Assembly: GCA_012274445.1 (NCBI GenBank)
Contig: JAAROD010000095.1
Coordinates: 868,001 to 932,000 of the forward strand
Source: Sclerotiophoma versabilis
Lineage: Eukaryota > Ascomycota > Dothideomycetes > Pleosporales > Didymellaceae
Direction: 5' to 3'
Length of the DNA: 64,000 bases
A model generated the notes under the pieces. The model was given only the letters and a program-made list of their open reading frames with translations, was not told the origin of the DNA and did no database searches. A program made the translations under genes and the position numbers. This document shows positions 35,335 through 47,846 of the stretch, piece after piece (the first letter of the stretch is position 1; each line of letters begins with the position of its first letter).

Positions 35335-35962
35335 TGAGCGTTCTGATTGAAGCGAGCATCTGATACACATGGACATACTTGGCAATAGCGTTATGCATAG
35401 CGTAAGCATACAGTATTGTAATGCATCCTGATTTCCTTGTTCCGATACATGCGTTTTGAGGCTGAAAGGGGTGTCAGTCGTTTTCGCCGCCCCAGTCACT
35501 ATGGTGCGCCCTTTTCTGCGGCTCATAGGACACGATAAGGCTGTCAGCAATCTGCACCCAGCGAGACCCCGCTCCCACGCTGCAGCTTATTACTTCATAC
35601 GGATGACCGAGTCAACACACACGTAGATTTTTGACTCATCCTTCTGGGAGGCCTGAGTTTCTGCATGTTCTAGGTCGTGACTCCGCGGACAGTGAGCGGA
35701 ATGTTGGACGGCTGTGTTCTGGTATTCACTATCTGGCATCAACAACAAAATGCATATAAGCTTACCTTTGCCACACAGTCAACCGTACCGAGCATCATTT
35801 AAGGGCCTGTTTCCGAAGCTAGCATCCTTGTCTCACGTCTTGTCCGTTCCCAAACCTAGGGCCTGTTTCCGAAGCTAGCATCCTTGTCTCACGTCTTGTC
35901 CGTTCCCAAACCTAGGGCCTGTCTAAACCGACACCACACCTTCCTCACCACTCCAACCTACC
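35335..35962. other. Intergenic upstream of the dienelactone hydrolase gene
   Basis: About 630 bp holding the App1 3' region and the promoter of the next gene. It includes a TATA-like CATATAAG near 35752 and the direct 56-bp duplication described separately, which ends only about 40 bases before ATG 35963. Confidence 0.5.
35803..35922. repeat. 56-bp perfect tandem duplication just upstream of a gene
   Basis: Two identical 56-base units start at 35803 and 35859 (each begins GGGCCTGTTTCCGAAGCTAG). A third copy begins at 35915 but diverges after 8 bases. Each unit carries GCTAGC and CCTTGTCTC elements. The array occupies the likely 5' leader of the dienelactone hydrolase gene. Confidence 0.95.
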
Positions 35963-36790
35963 ATGTCCTGCCCCGATTGTTTCCGCGGCGGCGCCGCAAC
36001 CGGCACACCCAGTGGCTCCACTCAGACGCTACACGGTGTCAACACTTACATCGCTTCCCCCAAAACCCCAGAAGCAACTGCCAACCCCACGAGGACGTCC
36101 TCGGCCATCATCCTCTACACCGACGCCTTCGGCCATCACCTCCCCAACAACAAACTCCTCGCCGACGCGCTCGCCGCCAAAATAGGCCTCACAGTCCTTG
36201 TCCCAGATGTCATCCCAGGAGGCGGCATGAGCCCCGCCATCCTACCGCTCATGGACACCTTTTCGTCTCCCACCGTGGGCGTGCTAAGTAAATCATGGGC
36301 CATTAGCCGCGCGATGATGCACGTTATCCCGTTCTTCATGCGCGCGAGTCCGCAGAGCGAGAAGTGCACTGTTCCTTGCATCGAGTTCGTGCGCGCAGTG
36401 AAGAAAGAGTTGCCTGAGGGAGCGAGGCTGGGGGCTGCAGGGTACTGTTGGGGTGGGTACCAGGCGTTGAATATTGCGAAGCTAGAGGGAGTGGTGAGTG
36501 CGGTGTTTGTAGCGCATCCGGCCAGGTTTGAACCGAAGCATGCTGTGGATGCGGTGGGGAATGGGGTCAAGGTTTCCTTTGCGCATGCGGGTGATGATAT
36601 GTCGCTGCCGATGGGCAGGGTTGAGGAGACGAAGAAGGCTTTGGACGGGGAAGGGGGCTTTGAGATGAAGGTTTATGAGGGGTGTGTGCATGGTTTTGCT
36701 GTTAGGGCTACGCCGGGAAAGGAGAAGGAGGCGCAGGCTGCTGACGAGGCGTTGGAGCAGGCGGTTGAGTGGTTTAAGAAGTGGCTGTGA
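35963..36790 (+). CDS. Dienelactone hydrolase family protein
   Basis: A single exon of 275 aa with ATG 35963 in a good context (CTACC-ATG). The fold is the alpha/beta-hydrolase type with a cysteine nucleophile: GAAGYCWGG places C162 in the nucleophile elbow, D211 or D212 in HAGDDMSLP and H243 in GCVHGFAVR complete the triad. The opening MSCPDCFRGG is typical of the fungal members, as is FGHHLPNNKLLADAL. The family hydrolyses dienelactone in aromatic degradation in bacteria; the fungal relatives are mostly uncharacterised cytosolic hydrolases. There is no aromatic-degradation gene nearby, so the pathway role is open. Confidence 0.9.
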   Translation: MSCPDCFRGGAATGTPSGSTQTLHGVNTYIASPKTPEATANPTRTSSAIILYTDAFGHHLPNNKLLADALAAKIGLTVLVPDVIPGGGMSPAILPLMDTFSSPTVGVLSKSWAISRAMMHVIPFFMRASPQSEKCTVPCIEFVRAVKKELPEGARLGAAGYCWGGYQALNIAKLEGVVSAVFVAHPARFEPKHAVDAVGNGVKVSFAHAGDDMSLPMGRVEETKKALDGEGGFEMKVYEGCVHGFAVRATPGKEKEAQAADEALEQAVEWFKKWL

Positions 36791-37587
36791 CTGTGTCTGG
36801 TGCAAGCATTCAACACGCTACCTCTCGAGCGCTTGAATGTTCAGGTTCTAATGGTTGTTGCGCTAGCGAGGCATGTCAATTTCGTTGATCGATATAAACT
36901 CAGTATGATGAGATCGTATCTTATAGTAATGTCTGGCCGTAGGGAAGAAGGTCGAATACAGCACAATCGAAAACGAGGTGGGTTCCATCCATCGAGATTC
37001 ATGAAGAAGTTGATGCCAGGATTGTGCGGGGCTCAAAGAATTAAGCCATGCAATTCGTCCTGCACGTTGATGACACAGGAAGTCGTGCGAGCATGATGGT
37101 GGAATGAGCGCTGGTGCGAAACGGCTACGGGTAAACGATCGACGCAAGCGTAATCTGGGGAGCCCTAGCGCAGTGTCACAACTCTGTGGTTTGATTTCAC
37201 AACTGTGCTTTGATGCCAACATTGCACATAGAGCTCACGTGTTGTTGTAAGACAGAGTGAACTTCAAGACCTTGGGAGTGATTGTAATCGAGGGACGGCT
37301 TGCGCCTCCATCCTGAAAAAAAAAATCAAAGTGAAACTAGAATACGATATTTTGATTTTGGAGATTTTCGATAAAGCTTGGGTGCCTATTGCAGTACTGG
37401 CGTCAAAGAAATAAGGAGGCTGGTACGTACTGCGCGCCAATAGAAGGTAATGATGTCATCCGGGGTTACATCAAAACAAACCTATCTGCAGGTACACCTC
37501 CACGCGACGAACCCTATACCTCGCGTTTTTGAATCTCGGTCAATCTGACAGACCTGCTTTTGTCGCGCGCGCCTTACAATCGTGATC
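36791..37587. other. Intergenic, no supported gene
   Basis: 3' region of the hydrolase and promoter of the next gene. A ten-base A run lies near 37315. Nothing else was recognised. Confidence 0.45.
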
Positions 37588-38257
37588 ATGCCTTCATCCA
37601 AGGGAAAGCCAACAGACCCCAAGCTTCGCGAGAAGGTCAAGGAGGAAGTGAAGCAGAAGCCCAACAAGGACGGCAGTGGCAAGGGCCAGATGGCCGCATG
37701 GAAGGTATGTGATCGCGCTGCTTATGCGACCAGGAGCACAGAGTTTGTATTGACGCGCGCAGGCTGCCGAAATCTCGAAAGAGTACGAGAAGCAGGGTGG
37801 TGATTACGAGAACGAGGCTGGCAGCAAGAACGAGCCTAAGAAGGGTGCACCAGAGGCCAAGTCTGACAGCAAGAAGAAGGGCGAAGAGAAGAAAGCAGAC
37901 AAATCTAATTCCAAGGCTGAGAAGACTGAATCTAAGGAAGAAGAGAAGGAGGGTGACGCTGAAGAGGAGCAAGAGGCTCCCGCGAGCGCGCAGAAGCCCA
38001 AAGCCAACGTAGGGAAGAAGGCTGATAAGAAGTCGGAGGACAAAGAGGGCGACGAAAAGGCTGACACTAATAAGAAGGCTGCACCGAAAAAGGCGGCGGC
38101 GCCCAAGAAAGAGAAAAAGGAGCCTCAAGAGGGCACCAGGCGAAGCACCCGAACAGCGGCGAAGAGAAATTCACCCATCAAGGAAGTCGACACTGATGCC
38201 GATGAGGAAGAGGAAGAGGCACCAAAGAAGAAGAAGACGAAGAAGAGCAAATCCTAA
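37588..38257 (+). CDS. Lys/Glu-rich conserved protein of unknown function
   Basis: Two exons, 37588-37704 and 37763-38257, with a 58-nt phase-0 intron (GTATGT…GCGCAG), give 203 aa. The first about 65 residues (MPSSKGKPTDPKLREKVKEE, then SGKGQMAAWK-AAEISKEYEK, then GGDYENEAGSKNEPKK) look like a folded, conserved short module that many ascomycetes share. The rest is low-complexity lysine, glutamate and alanine, with basic clusters (RRSTRTAAKR, KKKKTKKSK) that could act as nuclear signals. This resembles small chromatin-associated or histone-tail-like acidic/basic proteins, but no named family was recognised. Confidence 0.8.
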
Positions 38258-39411
38258 TTCATGTTAACGGAGTCTCCTTCATCGCTCGTTTGGATGTCGG
38301 ATATCCGGAGGTTGGATCGTTCAGTTGCGCGAGCGTCTGTTCTCGCCCAGTGCGGCGTAAAAGCTGGATTGTTTTTCATAGGTTTATGTCTAGCTCATAA
38401 TGATATTGTCATGACTCCCTGTCCGTGCCTTTGTCTGTTTGCCTCCCCCAGATGTAGACCTACGCTAGTGACTTCTGGGCCGTGTACGAACTGCCTCACG
38501 AACGAGCTCACTACAGCCTTACGTCGCTCATCCCCACAACGCCTTCAACGCAAGGGATTGCTTGCGCATCGCCATCGGCATGTCGATCCTCCAACAGATC
38601 TAGCCGACTTTGCCGCGTCAAACGTAGCTTCACAGCATCCGCCGCCCAACACCTCGTCCAAGCGTTGAGGGTGTCGAGTTCCGAAGCGCTCCCGCACACT
38701 TGGCCTACTTGTATCCCTGGCTGTCTGAAACCAATCACTCTGTTCGTCACTAGCGTGGCGTTGGACTACCGCAGTACATCAGCAGTTTGTGGAGCCGCGG
38801 TTTCGAAGCCGGGCTCCGGACCAGATACAGCAACAGCTAGTTTGGGAGGAGAGGCAAACAAAGAGATGGATATCAGACTTAGCTCCTCAACACTGCTGCG
38901 CAGACAACCAGATTGACCGTTTCGGACACCATACATACCAACGGCAAAAAGGGCCGGGCCAACAACCCCGGTCCGAAATCTACTAGGGGCTGCATTGATT
39001 GTACCACCATCGATATCGAAAGTGCAATCCAGACTGCCTTGCAACAGCGCTGCGACAACCCTGGGGAACAGTTCCAGACGGTTTTCAAGAATCGAGCATC
39101 TGGTATGGATGCTTTGATGGGAAAGAAATGAGAAGGCCCGACTCATCGAAACAGCGATGATCGACAGGCGGCCCACAACCCAGACAACGCGCTTACGGGA
39201 CGATGCAGCTCAGGCCACACGGGCGTTACCTATGCAGCCTACCCGACATTGCATTGCGAGCCACCAGCTCGTTTCCTGACCCGCCTTTTGTGCGTCGTGG
39301 AGCCTTCTCCTCTCGTAGCCAGCAAACGACAGTTTAACGCGTAGAGCACCGCTCTATGGGCTGAGCCCACCGCGCTTCCTGCTCTTTGGATTGCTTGTCG
39401 CAACCACACGA
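38258..39411. other. Intergenic upstream of the zinc-cluster gene
   Basis: No firm gene. A plus stretch (about 38883-39131) ending in …NRASGMDALMGKK looks protein-like after a possible acceptor at 38902, but no start exon could be joined, so it is left unassigned. Confidence 0.35.
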
Positions 39412-41923
39412 ATGAGCCACGCGAAGACGCCTAACGCCTGTTCTGAAGTTGTACGCAGTCAGCCGCAGTCCGTCTCTATGTCTACCAGTTCGCAGTACTA
39501 CAGAAGCGCCAACCCTCACTCGCACTACCAGAACTTCCCAAGCAGCAACCACGACCAAGCATATGCCAATTATATAGGGACATGGCAGGATAGCAACCAT
39601 ACCTCGTACGCCGGCCCGTCGTCGGTCCCGTTGCTCCACTACCCCCAAGCCGGACTGGGCTCCGACTTCCCTAGACCGCATCAGCCTCTCACTCCACAAA
39701 CGTGGAACGCTGGCTATGCGCAAACGAGTGTTCAGCAGTGGAATACGACTGTGGGCGACCGTGTGAACGAGCAGAGCTTTGCACCGCGCTTAGGTGGTTC
39801 CTATGACATCGCTGAGGGAGGCGCATCTGTGCAACACACAACCCCTAACGTTGCGCGCCCGTACCCACATCAGCACCATCAGCAGGCATCGAATGCGGAG
39901 CACGAACAGTCCCTGGCATCTTCCGACGGCAATTTCAGAGACACAGAACGCTTTACTGCCTTACGCATTACTTCTGTGAGTGTGAAGCTGTCGTATCCTA
40001 CGCTAAGCTTCGACTAACCCACCCCAGGAATCCCCTGCAACGCCAGTAGACCCACCTTTTGCAAACCATGGCCAAAGGGCACATTCGATCCCTCATCCAT
40101 CGCATCATGCAGTATCAGAGCCGAGCGCAGACCAAACACACGCGGTGTTGCAAGCGTCGACAGCGTGGGGTACTGCATCAACCTTAGCGCCAGCCGAACA
40201 CCCACACTACGCATCTCATACCAGCAGTGCACTGTCGTCTGGCGTCATTACCAGTGGGCCGGTCAGCGTTCAAGGCGCGCAGTGGCCGATCGTGAATACA
40301 GCTGGCGTTATTCCTGCACCTCCAGTCTATGGTCACATCCAGTCTCAGCAGCAACAATGGCCTTTGATACCGGCTGTCCCGGATCAGAGGGTCTACGAGC
40401 AGGAAAGCACTCAAGTCGAATCATCGTCGGAACCTTATTTACAGAATAACCGACGGCCTGGCGGCAAGAAGAAAGTTGCGAAGGTGCCATCGTCGTATGT
40501 TGAGAGGCAGGAGAAGATGAAGGTCTCAAAGCGCAAAGGTCCGTTACAGGAGAAACAACGTGAAAAGACGCATACGATGCGCAAAACCAAGAGAATATGC
40601 GTCCGTTGCAGGTTCTACAAATCAGGGTGCGACGAGGGTGATCCATGTCAGAAATGCAGTAAGATTGAAGGGCATGCTCGGTCTTTCCGTGAGCCATGCT
40701 ACAGAGAGCATCTGGAAGACATGAGCATTATTCGCCGATGCAACGGCCGTGAGCAACAAGCAGAAGCAGAGTTCCTAGGATATGATTGGAAACCTGGAAG
40801 TCAACTCTGGGAGATGGACATTTTGTGGAACCTGCCAGGTTATGGCCGCATACTGAATGCTCAACCTATGCGCGTCGCCTTCCGTCCATACACTCCGAGA
40901 CGAGGTTCACTTGACACAGCAACCTCAGTATGGACCACGAAAGGGGGCGACGTCTGTGCAGTGGAGCAGCCAGCATACGCCATATACGATACTGCAAACT
41001 TGGTCACTGCTTTCGAACGATACTTCTCAAGCTTGCAGCCTCATATCGAAGCCTGGATCTTTGACCGCATTCAAAATGACGAGATAGCCACACATACGTA
41101 TCGAGAAGTGTTCCGCATGCGGAGTGTTCATGGCTCACGCGCCCTTGATCTGGCTATGCGGCTGCAGTGCCTCTCAGTCGTGTCGCAAGGGTATGGTACG
41201 GTCTGGTCCGACAATATCCCAGGAATACAGGAGTATGACTACCGTCACTTGGGTCGAAGCGACTACGAAGCATATGATCGAAACTCGCGCGATCGACCTT
41301 TGCCTGGCGCTATCACACACCAGATGGATGTTGCTGCTGTCAAATATTTACGCAAGCTTGAAAAGTTGTTTGTGAAAGAGCTGGCTTCCCTTATCTTCAA
41401 GCCCAAGATTAAACCCTGGTATGAGCTCTTTCTGACCTTTTATGTCATTTTTTGGAATCTTGAATACATCAATAAAGGAGCGAGAGGGTACATGAAAGCA
41501 AAAAATGGCACTGTGAGTTTGCATGTTTCTTTTGCGACAACAACTGCTGACCTTTGCAGCTTATCGAACACCAAGTGAATAACGTGGTCAGCAATCAAGT
41601 CAAGAAATGGGAGTTTGCGTTTCCAGTCCTGCTGTATCACTGGCGTTGCACATTACGTGGTTACTCACCCTTCAAGCTTGCGCGCGATAACCCAGACGAA
41701 TTGCGCGAGCGTGGACACATCGACGCAGAAGGGTTTGCATATGTTACAGAAATTGCAAAGATCTTCGACAGAGACAGCCCTGGTAAGCTCGCTGGCCTTC
41801 GGAAGAATGTCGTTACTAACGAGTGCAGATCGATTCCAGCCACCTCTTACTGGTTTCCCCGCAACGCACCATTCATTCGCAAGCGAATGGATCACTCGGC
41901 TCTTCAAAGAAGCGGGAGCCTAG
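39412..41923 (+). CDS. Fungal zinc-cluster-like protein, putative transcription factor
   Basis: Four exons: 39412-39975, 40028-41512, 41560-41782 and 41829-41923, giving 788 aa. Introns are 52, 47 and 46 nt; the last has a perfect TACTAAC branch site. The first ~300 residues are Gln/Ser/His/Pro-rich and disordered, as in fungal activators. A basic stretch leads to a cysteine cluster: C379-x2-C382-x6-C389-x5-C395-x2-C398, with the next cysteine only at C412 (13 residues later, where the usual Zn2Cys6 spacing is 6-8). The C-terminal ~370 residues form a helical domain (SLQPHIEAWIFDRIQNDEIA, then WYELFLTFYVIFWNLEYI, ending WITRLFKEAGA), resembling the long helical regions of fungal transcription factors. 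Nuclear, DNA-binding regulation is inferred from family. The target is unknown. Confidence 0.75.
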
Positions 41924-42245
41924 CGTCTCGTAGATTAGGCCATGAGAATACATGTCAGCAAAGAAAGAATGATTCTCAATTAGGTTTCCGTATGTTTAGC
42001 GCGATTGTCATAACGCCGGGTACATTTCAGTATGTCAAGATTCAGACTCCTGTACGATGAGGTACTATATAATTAACCTGTATATGCAGCCAGAGCCCAT
42101 GGGCGTTCAAACAAACAACGAAAGTCAGGCCTGTTCCCCCAATGCAAATCTTGTACTTCTTAATGTCCCATGAAATGTTGTAAATGCCTCAGACATGAAT
42201 GCGCTCCGTAATGCCAAATATGCCTCCCATGTCGCAAGAATGAAA
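41924..42245. other. Convergent 3' spacer
   Basis: 322 bp between the ends of the zinc-cluster gene (plus) and the TauD-like gene (minus). No recognisable element was seen apart from AT-rich 3' sequence near 42060. Confidence 0.5.
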
Positions 42246-43469
42246 TTAGCCATGGCTCTCACGGCCACTAATGGCACGCCAAGGGTCCATATCGAGAATG
42301 GGAAGCTCCTGGGGCCTGCCGGGTGTGAAAGGGTTTTCAAAATTGTTTCGGAAACGGGCCGGCTTGTGCCAGGCGTTGTCGGGATCCCGAAGGAACATGC
42401 GCAGCAAATGTCGAGTACTCGCCTTCCCATTGGTTCCCCGGTATGCTTCACGAGCATGCATGATGCTCAAGTTGTTGATGAACTGTATGTCGCCTTGCTT
42501 GCGATCGAGCTTTGTACTAAATCGCTTTGCTAGGTCCTGTACAACATGCATGGCGTACATCTGCTTGTCTGACACCTTCGGCATGCTGGGGTCCCGCTGG
42601 ATGCGTGGGCTTCCGAGGAGCGGTGCCTTGACAAGCTGACATATGGGCTTGCCTCTCGAGAAGAAAAGGGTTGGGCCGAGCTCAAGGTGCGGCGCCTGGT
42701 CGCTGTTTCTTTGGTCAGTCTTACGTTCACCTGCGTTGTTGACACGAAAAACTTACTTTTGCTTCAGCTCAAACGGCCAGTCTGCCTCCGCCATTGTCTC
42801 CAGGACTTCAGGCTCAGTTCGCAGTAGCTCATTGTACATTTTCCAAAAGCTTGCAATGTACTGGCCTCCTCCAATGCCTGCGCCACCGTCGTTTCTTACA
42901 TGAAGAGCCAGGATGTCTCCAGAGAACCGATCGCTATGGAAGTCCATTGCGGCTGTTATCTTGGAACCAGCAAGTCCAATGTCTTTTGCCCACGTCGGCA
43001 CGATCTCCTTGGTAGCATCGCGGACGTGGCTGAGGGTTTGGTTGGCGTACGAGTCTGTTGCGCGCTCTGGCGCAACGTATGAGCAGATGCCTACAAAGGC
43101 GATGACAGCCTCTTCATCGTTGAATCTAGCTGCCTCCATACCGCGTAACACTACCACCCCCGGGCCATCGTGAAGTTCCTTGCTCACACCGGAGAGCTTG
43201 CGCGCCAGGTTTACTGCCAATGGGAATGTACGCTGGCAGATGTCACTGCGTGGAAGCCTTTGAAGTTTGAAGCTGACCACAGCAGCCCGGATGTTGTCAA
43301 CCTCGGAACTCGATAGCTTGACGATGTATTGTGCAGGGTCAAGCTCTGCGCCTTCCCAAACCATAGGACCGGTACGGGCGGGGGCGAGCTTGTCGGGGAT
43401 TGAGTACGTCGAGACACTGCTCTGCAGACTCTCTAAAGAGGACCTCGGACTCAGCGAATGCACTAACAT
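42246..43469 (-). CDS. TauD/TfdA-like Fe(II)/2-oxoglutarate dioxygenase
   Basis: Two exons in transcript order, 43469-42757 and 42702-42246, with a 54-nt intron (GTAAGT…AAACAG), give 389 aa. Splicing restores the reading WPFELKQ-NDQAPHLELGPT. The iron ligands of the TauD fold are visible: H178 and D180 in MDFHSD, and the distal H320 in NNLSIMHAREAYRG, with R335 in STRHLLRMFLRDP binding 2-oxoglutarate. Fungal members of this branch are often annotated as taurine catabolism dioxygenase-like, but they act on diverse or unknown substrates and some sit in secondary-metabolite clusters. Here no cluster is seen. A TATA-like sequence near 43601-43610 lies about 135 bp upstream. Confidence 0.88.
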
Positions 43470-46400
43470 GGTTGCTGGTGAGTTCGGGGTAGGGCTGATG
43501 TTTTGATCTGATGTGGCAAACTTTTTATTATGCGGTTGGAATTAAGCAGGAATGTTGCTAAGTCGATGTTGTGGAAGTGGAGAGGTAGAGTCGATCCGGT
43601 GAGGTATATAAGCTCATGCTCATTGACAGTACTCCAGGCTGCAAAATCAGTGATGCGATGGTATGTGTGGGAAAGCATTGAGTGCTCACCCAAGCGTGGA
43701 GCTGACAGAGCCGCAGATATCACTCGGCCCTTGTCACCTGTCTCAGCCAGCCGTTTGAGGGCCACTCAACAAATGAACCGCACTCACTGGCTGCAGTCTC
43801 CTCTCGTGTTCTAGCCAAGTCCCGTACTCCGTTCTCCGCCTCACGTCGTCACCTGATACACACTGCATACTAATGCCTGCTGGTCAGAACGGCTCCAGAC
43901 TGAACGCATCCTGCCTCACATACCAGGCCCAGAAACTACTATCATGGTCAGCGGAAGGAACGCCTTTGAAGCCTTGCCACGCTTGCGGAAAAGGCCTTCC
44001 CCTCCCTCGTCGCTATGGCCTGCACGCACCCGTCACCCGGGGTTTCCACCCTATCATACCCACCCAGTCTGGCTAGGATGGCCGCGTGGGCCTTTGATCT
44101 GCCGTGTCCACGCTACGCATTATGTGGGGCGTAAAGCGGATTCCTTTCGCATACTCCGCGAAAATGCAGCTGTTGAGGGTGTGAGTTTAAGCGGCTCCAA
44201 CGCGTGCGTGTGTAATAAGCTCCGGTGTGTGATGGGTTGCAGGGGTTTCTTTGTTCTGACTCTTTGCTGCATCAGGGCGTACATGTGGGCCATTGAAAAC
44301 CACGCGTCAGCCCTACGATCAACGGAGAGCTGAATCCTTCCACTCGTGTTCAGCATTTAGGTGTAGTCATACTGGGGCTTGGCCCTGCATATGACCTGCA
44401 GTCGAGCTCTCAGCTTGAGGATTGCGCCATGAAGGATCATGGTGCTCAACTATGCCTTGTGGTCAGCACGGTCAAGGCGCGGACAGGCGGTGAACAAACG
44501 TTTCATCTATAGCTTGATCGGAGTAGAATTGTTGATACCATAATCACGCGGCACACTTTTCGTGCGGAGTGAAGTTGTGCCATTAGTCTCTTTTCATCGA
44601 GCAGATTGCCGTATTGGCGAAGGCGAGAGCCCGGGGATGCCGTCATGTACCTCGCTTTGGTCTGACCATGGTTCATCGGGATGCACGCGATAAGGCAGGG
44701 TGACAAGATTAGCAATTGTCACGGTGGTTCTAGTGACCATGCGCATAGGAATTCCTACCACACGATTGCAAAAATACATAGCCGCGTTTAGCTAAACAAA
44801 GGGTCTGAACCACAGCTAACCTTCATTGGTCGTACCAAGGACATCAACCGGCCGAGGCCTTAGCTTGCCAGCTTCTTCGTCTGCCATTGGTGAGACTTTG
44901 TAGGTATCAGTGTCTAGCGGCTTAGAGACCAATGGGATGCTGCAATCTCGATCGGACGGTGCTCCTCAGTGAAGGTCCCGTGGATGTAACCTGCCGCATG
45001 GCGCAAGCGCCATCGCTACTGGCGCGATGGGTGTGTGCCGTCACGTAGCACAACATACCCGTGGCCTGCTATTGCTCGAGTGTTGGACTCATGGAGTTTG
45101 AGGGCCTGTTATCCGAGCGCCTCAGCGGCTTGCTAAACTTGTTCAAGGGGGTGTTGACCACGATATTGACATGTTCTCGACGGCAGTGAGACAAGTCCAC
45201 GATGACGGCTTTTTTCGTTGCATGCGGATGAGCAGGTCATCGAATTTGGAGCTCGCACCTCCGCAGGTCGCTCGATGAGGGATCCTGGTAGGGTCCTGTC
45301 CAAGAAACCGCCTCAACCTGGTAGGTGACGGAGAAGTGGCGCGTTCTCAAAACGATTTGTCCAAATTCAGCGAACCACATGGGGAGCCTAGAGTGTAGAA
45401 GCGTTGGTGTTGCAGTAGGCTGCGCTATCACGAAACCGAGGCCATGCAAGTGAGGACACAATGCACTTGGTAGAGGTAAAGTGATATTTGTCGTGCTCTA
45501 AACCTCAAGTGCTTTCCGCATTGCTTCCACAAATAACACCTCAGCGTGAGCGGATCTCTTAGTACAACTAGATTGCGCTTCAGTAGTCCCGGCAATTGCC
45601 ATAATGACTAGAAGCCGGGTCCGTGCTTGTAGCCAGGTCGCTCTGGTGGCTGACCATGTCTTGTGTCTGAGCAAGGAACCCGCAACTTCGTCACCCCACT
45701 TCGGCGGGTCTGCCTGCGGCTCATGCAATAAATCGCAGCATCGCACCTTCAGCCGGTCCTGTCTGTCCTGACTTGCTGAGGCGGTGTCGACCCTTGACTG
45801 TTGCTTTGTTTCCTCGGACTCGGCTACAAGCCGAAATTTACGTATCACGCTCACCTGGCTCCCTTGTTACAAAAGGCACCCGTAGACTGACAGTCGAAAT
45901 CTCACCGAATTGCGCGTACTATGCTGTTAAACGGCAGCTCATGGGAGCATAGCGCAGTGGATTGTCGGTGCATGTCGTGCTGAAAATCGCAAGGGTGAAT
46001 CTGTATGTATGTTGCGATTCTCTACTTGAGAATGGAAACCAATGGTGCAGCGCGGTCACTTGCTGCTTGGCGCGCTATTCTTCTAGAATATTCACGTAGG
46101 AACAGTATCGCGTAAGTTACCTGATTGGAGGATTTAGAGTACACTGCGAAGCGTGTGCGGCACAGTTACTGAAGGAATCGTCTTTCGCTTGCACGGACTT
46201 GGCGAAAGAAAAGAAACCTCGTGTAACTGCAGCGTAATTCGGCTTGGTATACGTGTAGTAGGACGGCCTGCACTGGTGGAGGATGGAAGGATGGCCACGT
46301 GAACTGCTAGTCTTGATCGATCACAAGGGTAGACCCAAAGATAGCGGATTATCGGACGGCGTGTACTCTTCTGGAGCCGTGTCTCTACGTCCCTTCTCTA

Positions 46401-47846
46401 TCGAAATTTAATGCCAAACGTATTTTTGTCTGACGGTTTGTGGTCCGATTATGAGTATTGTAGGTGTTGGCTACTTCAACGTCTCATTTGCTGGTAATAC
46501 GAGCCGATACTAGTTTCTCTAATGAAGGGGGTATTGAAATTCTGTACTGTGGCATTGGCATCGATGATGATCCTGCTGATGGTAAACTACGGTCAATGAA
46601 ATCAGCAATCCACATTCGGTTAGCGAAAAGATAAGAAGCGGTATGTTCAGGAACGGAAACCTACATGCGAAGCGTCTCACAGCCCCATACCAAGTCTGTT
46701 CCAAGCACGCAGTTTTGTCACCAGTGAGCACAAGCGAGGCTGTGGACCAGGGTAGACGTGAAAAGACAAAGACTTCTGGATACGCCGCCGAACGCTCCGC
46801 GCAAAAGGATCAGCCGCGATTCTCGTCCGCGGTTACCGCCGTGATGGCTTGAGAACAGACGAATATGGTGAATGTGTAAAACGCAGGAGGTTGAGGCCCG
46901 GCACGAAAGGTACAAAGGTACTTGGCCGGCACCTTCCCACATATGGATTAGATCAGCCCTGCATTCAAGCACCCAATCACCGAAGTCCGGACGCCGCTCC
47001 CTCACGTTGCTTAACGTGCACGTTATACCTGCTGCGTAAGCTTTAATCTTACGTCAAAGGCGGTATCAGCAGGGAAGCATCACCAATCCTGCCTTTAAAG
47101 ATGTGCTGTTCTGTGAAATGCGCAAGCAGCCGCGGAGTTCGCTCCTTCAAAAACCACTAAAGTTACCTGGCACGCCTGAGCCTAGTTTAAGTAAAAGCGG
47201 CTTTACAATTGAGGGCTACCGTGCTACCACAGCCCGTAGATGCTACTCGGTTTGAATTCGATTCGAATCTCCAAGATGAGAACTCTCATGTCTTCGGATG
47301 GGGCCCGTCGTTTCGCTGCATGGTTCCGGCACGGCATGCATATGGCAAACCAGAATCTATGGGAGGAACCTTTGATTTTACGGTTTGGCAAAACCCTCAA
47401 CGAGCATCCATGGGCAATCAAATCAAGCGAGTGCCCTCCCGTACAGTGCAGGGCGCAACAACCTATCGATAGTCAAGCGATCGACATGTTTGATTCCTGA
47501 TTAAGGGTGTCTCAGACCAGCATGGAGACTGTGACGGTGTGGTTACGAAACAAATATGCCCGTCGCTAATTGTTGACAAATTTGCTGTCAAGTGGTCGTT
47601 GCTCGTCTAGTCGGGGATCATGCTCATTTGAAACATGTCGCCTATCTTTACTCTAACTGGTAATGAAATGCGAGAAGTGACTTTCGGAAATGGCGTTGGA
47701 AAGCTTGATCTGAGTTACACCACCTAGACAGTTCCTTGACAAGATTGATCAGCATACCAACACGGTTGGAGGAGACATCCGCTGTACCACTTGCCTATTC
47801 CGGAGCACCTTTCGGCAACTCCTACTGTGTGGCAAAGGCAATTGCC
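43470..47846. other. Long gene-poor interval
   Basis: About 4.4 kb without a supported gene. Short frames at 43873-44333 (plus) and 45854-45498 (minus) have protein-like patches; the second lacks an ATG at its start and may be a remnant. A tRNA A-box-like string (TAGCGCAGTGG) near 45952 has no B box. Confidence 0.4.

Noticed and set aside
43944..44333. Plus-strand frame of 129 codons
   Set aside because: Protein-like only in patches; overlapping frames are equally open and no motif is present.
45950..46020. tRNA-like A box (TAGCGCAGTGG)
   Set aside because: No matching B box and no cloverleaf could be formed.
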